A program made the position numbers and the translations under genes. From Peptoniphilus pacaensis (GTDB lineage: Bacteria; Bacillota; Clostridia; Tissierellales; Peptoniphilaceae), in contig NZ_FLQT01000003.1 of the NCBI RefSeq assembly GCF_900088125.1, positions 1,487,071-1,551,070 of the forward strand: a DNA stretch of 64,000 bases, given 5' to 3'. Positions 8,746-16,538 of the stretch are shown here, in pieces. Position 1 is the stretch's first letter. Each line of letters starts with the position of its first letter. The notes below the pieces were generated by a model. It did not search any database and had not been told where the DNA came from. It worked only from the letters and a program-made list of their open reading frames with translations.

Positions 8746-8799
8746 TTTACATAGATTTTACAAAAGCCATATCTATTCCTAAGAATGCCTTGATAAAGT
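8746..8799 (+). promoter_or_regulatory. PhoP-type box and -10 element of pstCAB-phoU
   Basis: TTTACA hexamers at 8746-8751 and 8757-8762 are 11 bp apart. An extended -10 (TGA, then TAAAGT at 8794-8799) follows with no good -35. The second hexamer starts 37 bases before the -10, the same spacing as at pstS. Confidence 0.75.
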
Positions 8800-8821
8800 A
8801 GCCGTGAAAAGGAGGAGGACT

Positions 8822-9679
8822 ATGCACTCAAAAGGTTTCGAAAAAACGTGGGAGATCATATTTTTAATCTGCTCCCTCTTATCGGTATTTTCGATTATTG
8901 TCATTTGTTATTTTATTTTTAAAAACGGCGTGCCCTTTATTTTGGAAACGGGGACGGCAAAGTTTTTAATGGGAACGGATTGGAAGCCCACGGCGTCGCC
9001 GGCATCCTTCGGGATCTTGCCCATGATCGTCGGTTCCGTCTACGTCACCATCGGCTCCATTATCGTGGGCGTGCCCATCGGGGTGTTAACCGCCGTCTTT
9101 ATGGCATTTTACTGTCCCGACAGGCTTTACAAATTTCTTAAGCCCGCCGTCAATTTAATGGCGGGAATTCCGTCGATTATTTACGGCTTCTTCGGTCTGA
9201 TGGTTTTCGTGCCCATCGTTCGCGGTTGGTGGGGCGGCACGGGGATGACGGTCTTTACCGCGTCGATTCTCTTGGGGATTATGATCCTGCCCACGATTAT
9301 CGGCCTGTCGGAATCCTCTCTGCGCTCCGTACCGAAATCATACTACCAAGGCTCCATTGCCCTGGGCGCTACCCACGAGCGGAGCTTGATGCGCGTCGTG
9401 GTACCGGCGGCGAAGTCGGGGATTCTGGCTGCGATTATTTTAGGCATCGGTCGCTCTATCGGAGAGACCATGGCGGTCATTATGATCGCGGGGAACCAGC
9501 CCATCGTGCCCGAAAGCATCAAGATGGGCACCCGTACCATGACTGCGAATATCGTGTTGGAAATGGCCTACGCCACCGGCGCTCATCGGGAGGCATTGAT
9601 CGCCACCGGCGTCGTTCTCTTTGTCTTTATTCTGCTCATCAATTTACTGTTTAATGTAGTCAAAAGGAGGATGAAGTAA
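8822..9679 (+). CDS. pstC: Phosphate ABC transporter permease PstC
   Basis: PstC is one of two permease subunits of the Pst complex in the cytoplasmic membrane. The 285-residue chain has about six hydrophobic segments. It carries the phosphate-permease motifs AGIPSIIYGFFGL and GATHERSLMRVVVPAAKSGILAAIILGIGR (the ATPase-contact EAA-like loop). I place the start at ATG 8822, because the GGAGGAGG site at 8811-8818 is well spaced for it. The in-frame GTG at 8804 lies upstream of that site and would add six basic residues. The stop codon overlaps the pstA start by one base. The gene is first in pstC-pstA-pstB-phoU, behind a PhoP-type promoter. Confidence 0.96.
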   Translation: MHSKGFEKTWEIIFLICSLLSVFSIIVICYFIFKNGVPFILETGTAKFLMGTDWKPTASPASFGILPMIVGSVYVTIGSIIVGVPIGVLTAVFMAFYCPDRLYKFLKPAVNLMAGIPSIIYGFFGLMVFVPIVRGWWGGTGMTVFTASILLGIMILPTIIGLSESSLRSVPKSYYQGSIALGATHERSLMRVVVPAAKSGILAAIILGIGRSIGETMAVIMIAGNQPIVPESIKMGTRTMTANIVLEMAYATGAHREALIATGVVLFVFILLINLLFNVVKRRMK

Positions 9680-10497
9680 TGAAAACACGTTCGGCCATCG
9701 TTCGCGGCCTCATCCTCGGGGCGGCCTTTATTACCTTTGCCGTCTTAATTATTCTCGTGGGCTACATCGTCATTAAAGGGGTTCCTCATCTTAACGGAGC
9801 CATGTTTGAAAAAACCTATACCACGGAGAATGTGTCCATGTTTCCCGCCATCATCACGACCCTCATCGTCGTCGTGCTTTCCCTTTTAATCGCCACGCCT
9901 CTCGGCGTCTTCACCGGCTTTTATCTGGTGGAGTATGCGAAGAAGGGAAGTCGCATGGTGGAAGTGATTCGTCTTACCACGGAAACTTTGTCGGGGATAC
10001 CGTCCATTCTCTACGGCCTCTTCGGGATGCTGTTTTTCTCCGTGGCGTTGAAGCTGGGCTACTCGATTTTGTCCGGGGTATTCACTCTGTCGATTATGAT
10101 CTTGCCCCTGATCATTCGCTCCACGGAAGAAGCCTTAATCGCCGTCAACGACAGCTTGCGTAGCGGCTCTTTCGCCCTGGGCGCCGGGAAGCTGCGCACC
10201 ATTATTCGCGTCGTGCTGCCCGTGGCGGTGCCGGGGATTTTGTCCGGGGTCATCTTGGCCATCGGTCGCTGCGTCGGCGAGACGGCGGCATTAATGTTTA
10301 CTCTGGGGACGACGACAGACATGCCCAAGAGCTTGCTCTCTTCCGGGCGGACCCTCTCCCTACACATGTATGTGCTATCTACGGAAGGATTGTTTGTGGA
10401 TCAGGCCTTTGCCACGGGATTTATCTTGATCCTGTTGACCCTTTTAATCAACGCACTCAGTTCGTTTATCGGTTCGAAATTAGCAGGAGGCAATTAA
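9679..10497 (+). CDS. pstA: Phosphate ABC transporter permease PstA
   Basis: PstA is the second permease subunit and pairs with PstC to form the phosphate channel. The 272-residue protein has about six membrane segments. It shows LSGIPSILYGLFGMLFF and the coupling loop GAGKLRTIIRVVLPVAVPGILSGVILAIGR, matching PstA in length and motif order. The start is ATG 9679, overlapping the pstC stop, with AGGAGG about 10 bases upstream. pstB begins directly after the stop codon. Coordinated translation of pstC and pstA by overlap suits an obligate heterodimer. Confidence 0.96.
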   Translation: MKTRSAIVRGLILGAAFITFAVLIILVGYIVIKGVPHLNGAMFEKTYTTENVSMFPAIITTLIVVVLSLLIATPLGVFTGFYLVEYAKKGSRMVEVIRLTTETLSGIPSILYGLFGMLFFSVALKLGYSILSGVFTLSIMILPLIIRSTEEALIAVNDSLRSGSFALGAGKLRTIIRVVLPVAVPGILSGVILAIGRCVGETAALMFTLGTTTDMPKSLLSSGRTLSLHMYVLSTEGLFVDQAFATGFILILLTLLINALSSFIGSKLAGGN

Positions 10498-11256
10498 ATG
10501 AGTGAGACCAAACTATTAGTCAGCGATGTGGATTTGTGGTATGGTGATTTTCAAGCGTTAAAGAAGATCAATTTGGATATAAAGGAAAATGAGATCACCG
10601 CTTTTATCGGTCCTTCCGGTTGCGGGAAGTCCACCATGTTGAAATGCTTAAACCGCATGAACGATTTGGTGGAGGATTGCCGCATCGAAGGGCATATGCT
10701 CTTGGACGGCAAGGATATTTACGATTCCGGCTACGATGTGAATTTGCTCAGACGGCGGGTGGGCATGGTTTTTCAAAATCCGAACCCCTTTCCCATGAGC
10801 ATCTACGACAACATCGCCTACGGCCCCAGAACCCACGGCATTAAAGGAAAAAATGAGTTAAACGAAATTGTGGAGCGGTCCCTAAAAGGCGCTGCCATTT
10901 GGGAAGAAGTGAAAGACAAGCTGCATCAACGGGCCACGGAAGTTTCCGGCGGTCAGCAACAGCGTATTTGCATCGCCCGCGCCCTGGCCGTGGAGCCGGA
11001 AGTGCTCTTAATGGACGAGCCCACCTCGGCACTGGATCCTATCTCCACATTAAAGATCGAAGAATTGGTACAGGATTTAAAGAAGGATTACACCATCGTT
11101 ATGGTCACTCACAATATGCAACAGGCGGCGCGGGTGTCTGATAAGACGGCGTTTTTCCTGACAGGCGAAGTCATTGAAATGGATAAGACGGAAAAGATGT
11201 TTTCCAATCCGCGGGACAAGCGGACGGAAGATTACATTACCGGTCGTTTCGGATAA
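10498..11256 (+). CDS. pstB: Phosphate ABC transporter ATP-binding protein PstB
   Basis: PstB is the cytoplasmic ATPase that powers phosphate import through PstC/PstA. The 252-residue protein has Walker [10 protein letters not shown] (about residues 39-47), the Q-loop [14 protein letters not shown] with the PFP typical of PstB, the ABC signature SGGQQQR, Walker [14 protein letters not shown] and the switch His in [17 protein letters not shown] follows an AGGAGG site and comes directly after the pstA stop. phoU starts 12 bases later, so the four genes form one operon. The start of about 10 residues is short, as in most PstB proteins. Confidence 0.98.
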   Translation: MSETKLLVSDVDLWYGDFQALKKINLDIKENEITAFIGPSGCGKSTMLKCLNRMNDLVEDCRIEGHMLLDGKDIYDSGYDVNLLRRRVGMVFQNPNPFPMSIYDNIAYGPRTHGIKGKNELNEIVERSLKGAAIWEEVKDKLHQRATEVSGGQQQRICIARALAVEPEVLLMDEPTSALDPISTLKIEELVQDLKKDYTIVMVTHNMQQAARVSDKTAFFLTGEVIEMDKTEKMFSNPRDKRTEDYITGRFG

Positions 11257-11268
11257 TAGGGGGATAGC

Positions 11269-11940
11269 ATGAGAAAACAATACGATTTAGAACTGGACGA
11301 ATTAAATACCTTGCTGATCAAAATGGCGGCCAAGGTGGAACAGGCCGTGGCCGACGCCATGAAGGCTTTGGAGGAAAGAGACAAGGATCTCGCCGTGACC
11401 GTTTCGAAAAATGACCGTGACGTGGACCGCATGGAGCGCCGCATCGAAGACATGTGCCTCATGCTTCTCTTAAAGCAACAGCCGGTGGCAGGGGACTTAC
11501 GCTTTATTTCCGCCGCATTAAAAATCATTACGGACTTGGAACGGATCGGCGATCACGCTCAGGACATTTGCGAAATTTCCCTGACCATGGACGAAAAGCC
11601 CTTGTCCGTATCCACGGATTTGATCACCCGCATGTTTATCGAATCCACCGCCATGATCAAAATGGCCATCGACGCCTTTATCACCAACGACGAAGACCTG
11701 GCCACCCAATGCATTAATCACGACGACGTGGTGGACGATTTATTTTTGCAACTTCGCGAAGAGATCATCGACAAATTCCGGGAACAAAAAGAGGATCCCC
11801 ACGAATTGGTGGATCTGTTGCAAATCGCAAAATACCTGGAGCGGGTCGGCGATCACGCACAAAACATCGGCGAATGGGTAATCTTCTCCCTGACCGGCCA
11901 TCACAAGGACTATTTAGGCGTAGAATCTTTCGGGGTGTAA
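11269..11940 (+). CDS. phoU: Phosphate signalling protein PhoU
   Basis: PhoU links the Pst transporter to the PhoR sensor and restrains phosphate-starvation signalling when phosphate is plentiful. The 223-residue protein is all-helical with the two PhoU repeats. The metal-binding-type motif occurs twice, as ERIGDHAQDI (about residue 95) and ERVGDHAQNI (about 197). It is preceded by a GGGG site and follows pstB in the operon. The response regulator gene starts one base after its stop codon, which ties transport, PhoU and the two-component pair into one transcription unit. Confidence 0.96.
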   Translation: MRKQYDLELDELNTLLIKMAAKVEQAVADAMKALEERDKDLAVTVSKNDRDVDRMERRIEDMCLMLLLKQQPVAGDLRFISAALKIITDLERIGDHAQDICEISLTMDEKPLSVSTDLITRMFIESTAMIKMAIDAFITNDEDLATQCINHDDVVDDLFLQLREEIIDKFREQKEDPHELVDLLQIAKYLERVGDHAQNIGEWVIFSLTGHHKDYLGVESFGV

Positions 11941-11941
11941 T

Positions 11942-12616
11942 ATGATTTATTGTGTAGAAGACGAAGGCAACATTCGCGATTTAATCGTTTATGCTTTAAA
12001 AAATAGCGATTTCGACGTGGAGGGCTTTGCTTCCGGCGAAGAACTTTTCCGCGCCATGAGCGAAAAGCTGCCGTCCCTCGTTCTTCTCGATATTATGCTT
12101 CCCGGAGAAGACGGCTTGACGATTTTAAAGCGGATACGGGACAACCCGTCGACGGAAGATATTCCCGTCATTATGCTTACGGCGAAATCCTCCGAGCTGG
12201 ATAAAATCGTGGGCCTGGATGGAGGCGCCGACGATTATATCGTCAAGCCCTTCAGCGTGTTGGAGCTGGTGGCCCGGGTCAAGGCCGTGCTGCGCCGCGC
12301 CCGTCCCAAGGAAGACGAGGGGCACATCGCCATCGACGGCGTCGTCATCGACCAAAAGAAGCGCACGGTGCTCGTAGACGGCGAGCCCATTACATTGACT
12401 TACAAGGAATTTGAGCTTTTGTATTACCTTTTCCGGAACAAAAACATCGTCTTGAACCGGGAGATGATTATGGCCCAGGTGTGGGGCTACGACTTCGAAG
12501 GAGAGTCCCGCACCGTGGACGTGCATATCGCTTCCTTGCGCCACAAGCTGAAGAACAAGGCATCGCTCATTGAGACCGTTCGAAACATCGGCTACAAAGT
12601 AGGATATAAGGAATGA
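11942..12616 (+). CDS. phoP: PhoP/PhoB-type response regulator (OmpR family)
   Basis: This is a 224-residue OmpR/PhoB-family transcription factor. The receiver domain occupies residues 1-120, with acidic pocket YCVEDEGN, phosphoacceptor Asp50 in LVLLDIMLPGEDG, switch Thr in IMLTAK and Lys in IVKPFS. A winged-helix DNA-binding domain follows (ITLTYKEFELLYYLFRN through VWGYDFEGESRTVDVHIASLRHKLK). Its place directly after phoU and before a PhoR-type kinase makes it the likely activator at the two TTTACA-N5-TTTACA boxes upstream of pstS and pstC. It overlaps the kinase gene by four bases (ATGA). The name phoP rather than phoB is a choice of convention. Confidence 0.93.
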   Translation: MIYCVEDEGNIRDLIVYALKNSDFDVEGFASGEELFRAMSEKLPSLVLLDIMLPGEDGLTILKRIRDNPSTEDIPVIMLTAKSSELDKIVGLDGGADDYIVKPFSVLELVARVKAVLRRARPKEDEGHIAIDGVVIDQKKRTVLVDGEPITLTYKEFELLYYLFRNKNIVLNREMIMAQVWGYDFEGESRTVDVHIASLRHKLKNKASLIETVRNIGYKVGYKE

Positions 12617-14331
12617 ACAAACAGATACGACGATTCAGTTTTTTAATGGCCTTTGTCATCGCCTTTATATTTCAAATAGCCGTATCCCTCGACTACCACA
12701 ATCGAGGGATTCGTTTTAATGAAAAAAAGATGGAGGCGTTGACGGCGGAATTAAAAAAAGACGGCGACGAATCCGATCGCCTTCGTCGTCTGAACCATTG
12801 GGATACAGACAATGACGACGGCATTGTCTTTTTAAACAGTGGGGGAAAGGTGCTTTATTCCAATAGCTTATCCAAGAAAACTGACGCCATGGTGAACTAC
12901 GCTCGAAAGAGCTCGCGGCGAATGAAAGAAAGCACCGGTTGGCATATTTACGATAAGAGCTTTCTTGCAACCGGTTACATTCAAACCACGGTCTTTGAGG
13001 ACAAAAGCGTGCTCGTAACCGTGATGAGCCACGACAGCATGATGGCCGCCACTTTCCATTACTTGCCCTATACGGTCATCGCCACCCTATGCGGCGGCAC
13101 GGCCCTTTACTTATTGATCCTCTACCGCAGGGAGAAAGAAGAAGAGGAAGGTCTTTTCCTTATACAAAACTACCGTCGCTATCTGAAAGACCCCGAGTTT
13201 AAACTGGAGCTGAGCCCCGTTCACGCGCCCTATGAAGAAGCCCTGAAAAAAGAAGCCTTGCGTGAAAAGCATCGGCTGGACAGCTTGTCCTCCCGCCTTA
13301 CGGGGCTGATCGACATGGTGGAAAACATGACGGAGGGCGTGATCCTTCTGGGCGAGGACAGAAAGATCCTCTCCATTAACGAAGCGGCGGTGAAGCTTTT
13401 AAATGCGTCCCTCTACATTAATTTTCAGGGGAAAGATCTCCTATACCTCTGTCGTGAGCGGCATTTTTACGAGGCCTTTTCCCGGGCCTTTGACAATCGC
13501 AAGGACGATGTACAAAAAATCGCCATGGACGGCGTAGTCATTAAATTTTTCTTCGATCCCATATTTAACGACGCCGGCGAGTTTTACGGCATGCTGATTC
13601 TGATGATCGACGAAACCCAGCAAAGCCTGGCCGAGCGAAGCCGCCGGGAATTTACCTCCAATGTGACCCACGAATTAAAGACGCCCCTGACCTCCATTTC
13701 CGGCTATGCCGAGCTTTTGCGCTCCGGCATGGTGGCGGAAGGGGATCGGGACAAGTTTTTGGACATTATTATCGGCGAATCGCAAAAGCTCTTTGAGCTG
13801 ATCAACGCAGTCATCGCCATGAGCCGTTTGGAAGAAAAGAATCGACCGGAAGAGTACCGGGTCGTGGACATGGAAGTCCTGGTGAAGGACGTGATCAAGA
13901 GCTACGAGCCCGACGCGAAGTCCAAGGGCATCCACCTGGGCTTTCAACCGGATCGGGACAATCGGCTATACACCCATCCCGACCTCATGCGCGAACTTAT
14001 CGCCAATTTGGTGGACAATGCCATCGTCTATAATGTGGAGGGGGGCAATGTGCGCATCGTCTTGGACGGAAAGGCCGACGACAAATTCGTCGTCACCATA
14101 CAGGACACGGGGATCGGCATTTCCTACGACGATCAGCGCCGCATCTTCGAGCGCTTTTACATGGTGGACAAATCCCGCAGCTACAACGAAAAATCCACGG
14201 GACTGGGTCTCGCCATCGTCAAGCACAATGTGGATAGCTTAAAAGGTACCATCGACGTGAAATCCCAGCTCCACCACGGCAGCACCTTCCGCCTGGTCTT
14301 CCCGAAAAAGGGAATCTACGCCTCCAAGTAA
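12613..14331 (+). CDS. phoR: PhoR-type sensor histidine kinase
   Basis: This is a 572-residue membrane histidine kinase. A first transmembrane helix lies at about 8-26, then an extracytoplasmic segment of about 120 residues, and a second helix at about 150-170. A PAS-like domain follows (DMVENMTEGVILLGEDRKILSIN). The HisKA domain has phosphoacceptor His353 in SNVTHELKTPLTS, and the HATPase domain has N-box LVDNAIVYN, DTGIGIS and GLGLAIVKH. The TM-PAS-HisKA-HATPase order is that of PhoR. It is translationally coupled to the regulator upstream. The PhoR assignment rests mostly on the pst/phoU context, since the sensed signal cannot be read from the sequence. The extracytoplasmic part is long compared with E. 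coli PhoR and more like Gram-positive members. Confidence 0.9.
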   Translation: MNKQIRRFSFLMAFVIAFIFQIAVSLDYHNRGIRFNEKKMEALTAELKKDGDESDRLRRLNHWDTDNDDGIVFLNSGGKVLYSNSLSKKTDAMVNYARKSSRRMKESTGWHIYDKSFLATGYIQTTVFEDKSVLVTVMSHDSMMAATFHYLPYTVIATLCGGTALYLLILYRREKEEEEGLFLIQNYRRYLKDPEFKLELSPVHAPYEEALKKEALREKHRLDSLSSRLTGLIDMVENMTEGVILLGEDRKILSINEAAVKLLNASLYINFQGKDLLYLCRERHFYEAFSRAFDNRKDDVQKIAMDGVVIKFFFDPIFNDAGEFYGMLILMIDETQQSLAERSRREFTSNVTHELKTPLTSISGYAELLRSGMVAEGDRDKFLDIIIGESQKLFELINAVIAMSRLEEKNRPEEYRVVDMEVLVKDVIKSYEPDAKSKGIHLGFQPDRDNRLYTHPDLMRELIANLVDNAIVYNVEGGNVRIVLDGKADDKFVVTIQDTGIGISYDDQRRIFERFYMVDKSRSYNEKSTGLGLAIVKHNVDSLKGTIDVKSQLHHGSTFRLVFPKKGIYASK

Positions 14332-14350
14332 TTTTCCGGGAAATCTATAG

Positions 14351-14356
14351 TATAAT
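14351..14356 (+). promoter_or_regulatory. Possible -10 element of the second two-component operon
   Basis: A perfect TATAAT lies 22 bases before the ATG at 14378. No convincing -35 is visible at the right distance, so this may be weak or activator-dependent. Confidence 0.4.
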
Positions 14357-14377
14357 AGGTATCGGAAAGGGGTGCCT

Positions 14378-15058
14378 ATGTACAAATTACTAGTCGTAGA
14401 CGACGAAGCGAAGATTCGAGAAGTCATACGGACCTATGCGGAATTCGAAGGCTATGAAGTGGTGGAAGCGGAAGACGGCATGGAAGCCGTGGACCTCTGC
14501 AAGGGCGAAGATTTCGACGTCATCGTCATGGATGTGATGATGCCGCGCCTCGACGGCTTCAGCGCCTATAAAGAAATAAAAAAAGACAAAGACATACCGG
14601 TTCTCATGCTCAGCGCGCGAGGGGAAGAGTACGACAAGCTTTACGGTTTTGAAATCGGCATCGACGATTACGTAGTGAAGCCCTTTTCGCCGAAGGAGCT
14701 TATGGCCCGCCTCTCGGTCATCGCCAAGCGCAACAGCAGCGTGAAGGAAAACCACGCTTTGAAATTCAAGGGGCTTTCCATCGATCTGGACGGCAGGGAA
14801 GTTTATGTAGACGGGTCTCCGGTGGAAATGACGCCGAAGGAATTCGACCTTTTGGTCTTTATCGCCGAAAACGAAAACATCGCTCTGAGCCGCGAGAAGC
14901 TTTTAAATAAAGTCTGGGGCTACGATTTTTACGGCGACGACCGCACCGTGGACACTCACATTAAAATGCTCAGAAACAGCATCGAGCCCTATCGAAACTA
15001 CATCGTCACCGTGCGGGGCGTGGGCTATAAATTTGTCGGCGAGGGTTCCGAATCGTGA
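14378..15058 (+). CDS. OmpR-family response regulator, second pair
   Basis: This is a 226-residue response regulator. The receiver has VVDDEAKI, phosphoacceptor Asp52 in VIVMDVMMPRLDG, MLSARGEEYD and VVKPFS. The winged-helix output domain is complete (VEMTPKEFDLLVFIAEN, VWGYDFYGDDRTVDTHIKMLRNSI). I place the start at ATG 14378 with AAGGGG five bases upstream; the in-frame GTG at 14372 overlaps that site. The gene overlaps the next kinase gene by four bases. It follows phoR by 46 bases, but its partner kinase has a different architecture, so it is likely a separate system. The target genes and signal are unknown. Confidence 0.92.
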   Translation: MYKLLVVDDEAKIREVIRTYAEFEGYEVVEAEDGMEAVDLCKGEDFDVIVMDVMMPRLDGFSAYKEIKKDKDIPVLMLSARGEEYDKLYGFEIGIDDYVVKPFSPKELMARLSVIAKRNSSVKENHALKFKGLSIDLDGREVYVDGSPVEMTPKEFDLLVFIAENENIALSREKLLNKVWGYDFYGDDRTVDTHIKMLRNSIEPYRNYIVTVRGVGYKFVGEGSES

Positions 15059-16473
15059 CCCGGGACGCCATCGTGGATCAAAAGAGCATCCGCGTCAAGT
15101 TTTTGATGTACTTTTCCGGCATGGCTCTGTTTATTTTGATCCTTCTGTGGCTGTTGCAAATCGTCTTTATCAATTCCTTTTACGAATCCATGAAGATTCG
15201 CGACACGGAAAAAGTCGGCCGCGCGGTCACCACCCGCTTCGGTAAGGAGGATTTCGAAGACACCTTGCTTCGCTACAGCTTTGAGAAAAATTTGAGCCTG
15301 CAGGTTTACAACGAAAAGGGCGGTTTGGTCTTTCCTCTAAACCCCCTGGATTATATGTATCAGCCCATGATCAGCGGTGAAGATTTCTTTACTTACTTTC
15401 AGCCGCTTCTTAAAAACGACAAAACCGAGGAAACCTACGTCAACGATTACAAAAACGAAGAGTCTTCGTCGATTTTGTACGTCTCCTATTTGGGCGTGGA
15501 GGCGGGGGAAAAATACTTCCTCGCCGTGTCCACCAATGTGGATCCCGTGGATTCCACGGTGGAGATTTTGAAAGATCAACTGATTATCGTGAGCACCATT
15601 TCCTTGGTTCTGGCCTTTATTCTGTCTCTGTATCTAAGCTCCCGACTGGCGCGCCCTCTGTCCGACATGGCAAAGACCGCCCGGGCCTTGGGTCAGGGCA
15701 ATTACGACGTGCAGTTTAAGGAGCAGGACTACACGGAAATGAATGACTTGGCGCGGACGCTGAACTATGCCACCGGGGAGCTGACCGACGCCCTGGAAAT
15801 GCGCAAAGATTTAATCGCCAATGTAAGCCACGACTTCAAGACGCCGCTGACGGTGATTAAATCCTACGGCGAAATGATCCGCGACATTTCCGGAGACAAC
15901 AAAGAACTTCGGGAAAAACACGTGGAAACCATATTGGAAGAGACGGATTACCTCACTCATTTCGTCAACGACCTCTTGGATCTTTCCCGCGTGGAATCCG
16001 GGCTGGGGCAGTTGGATTCGGAGCCGGTGGATTTGAAGGCATTGACGAAAGACGTCCTCTGTCGCTTTAAGAACTTGGAGCGCACCGGCTACACCTTCGC
16101 CATTCACGGGGAAGGCACCATGGTTTGCGACGAAAACAAAATACGCCAGGTTATTTATAATTTCATTACCAATGCCGTGAACTATTCCACGGACAAAAAA
16201 CAGATCGACATTTACATGATCGAGCATAAAAACCACATCACCTACTGCGTCCGCGACTACGGCCGCGGCATGGCCGACGAAGACCGGGACAAAATTTGGG
16301 AGCGGTTCTACCGAGGCCGCGACAATCACGAGCGACAAGTGGTGGGCACGGGCCTGGGCCTGTTTATCTGCAAAAACATTCTGGACCTCCACGGCTTCGA
16401 TTACGGCGTGAAATCGAAACTCGGCGTGGGCAGCACCTTTTACTTTAAGGGGCCCAAGGGAGAAGAAGCATAG
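15055..16473 (+). CDS. HAMP-domain sensor histidine kinase, second pair
   Basis: This is a 472-residue membrane sensor kinase. Transmembrane helix 1 is at about 17-40, the extracytoplasmic loop covers about 40-175, and helix 2 is at about 176-200 (LIIVSTISLVLAFILSLYL). A HAMP linker follows (SSRLARPLSDMAKTARALGQG). The HisKA domain has His259 in NVSHDFKTPLT, and the HATPase domain has the N-box FITNAVNYS, DYGRGM and GTGLGLFICK. The start is GTG 15055 inside the regulator's stop region. HisKA reads SHDFKTPL, a common variant of SHELKTPL. No PAS domain is seen, unlike the PhoR-type kinase upstream. A bidirectional terminator ends the operon. Function cannot be assigned from context. Confidence 0.92.
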   Translation: MTRDAIVDQKSIRVKFLMYFSGMALFILILLWLLQIVFINSFYESMKIRDTEKVGRAVTTRFGKEDFEDTLLRYSFEKNLSLQVYNEKGGLVFPLNPLDYMYQPMISGEDFFTYFQPLLKNDKTEETYVNDYKNEESSSILYVSYLGVEAGEKYFLAVSTNVDPVDSTVEILKDQLIIVSTISLVLAFILSLYLSSRLARPLSDMAKTARALGQGNYDVQFKEQDYTEMNDLARTLNYATGELTDALEMRKDLIANVSHDFKTPLTVIKSYGEMIRDISGDNKELREKHVETILEETDYLTHFVNDLLDLSRVESGLGQLDSEPVDLKALTKDVLCRFKNLERTGYTFAIHGEGTMVCDENKIRQVIYNFITNAVNYSTDKKQIDIYMIEHKNHITYCVRDYGRGMADEDRDKIWERFYRGRDNHERQVVGTGLGLFICKNILDLHGFDYGVKSKLGVGSTFYFKGPKGEEA

Positions 16474-16482
16474 ACGCAACAA

Positions 16483-16516
16483 AAAAGCAGCGATACCTGA
16501 TGGTGTCGCTGCTTTT
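16483..16516. terminator. Bidirectional terminator between the kinase gene and pyc
   Basis: AAAAGCAGCGATACC (16483-16497), loop TGAT, GGTGTCGCTGCTTTT (16502-16516). Flanking A and T runs make it usable from both converging genes. Confidence 0.85.
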
Positions 16517-16538
16517 GCGTATGCCTTTATTTGGCAAA

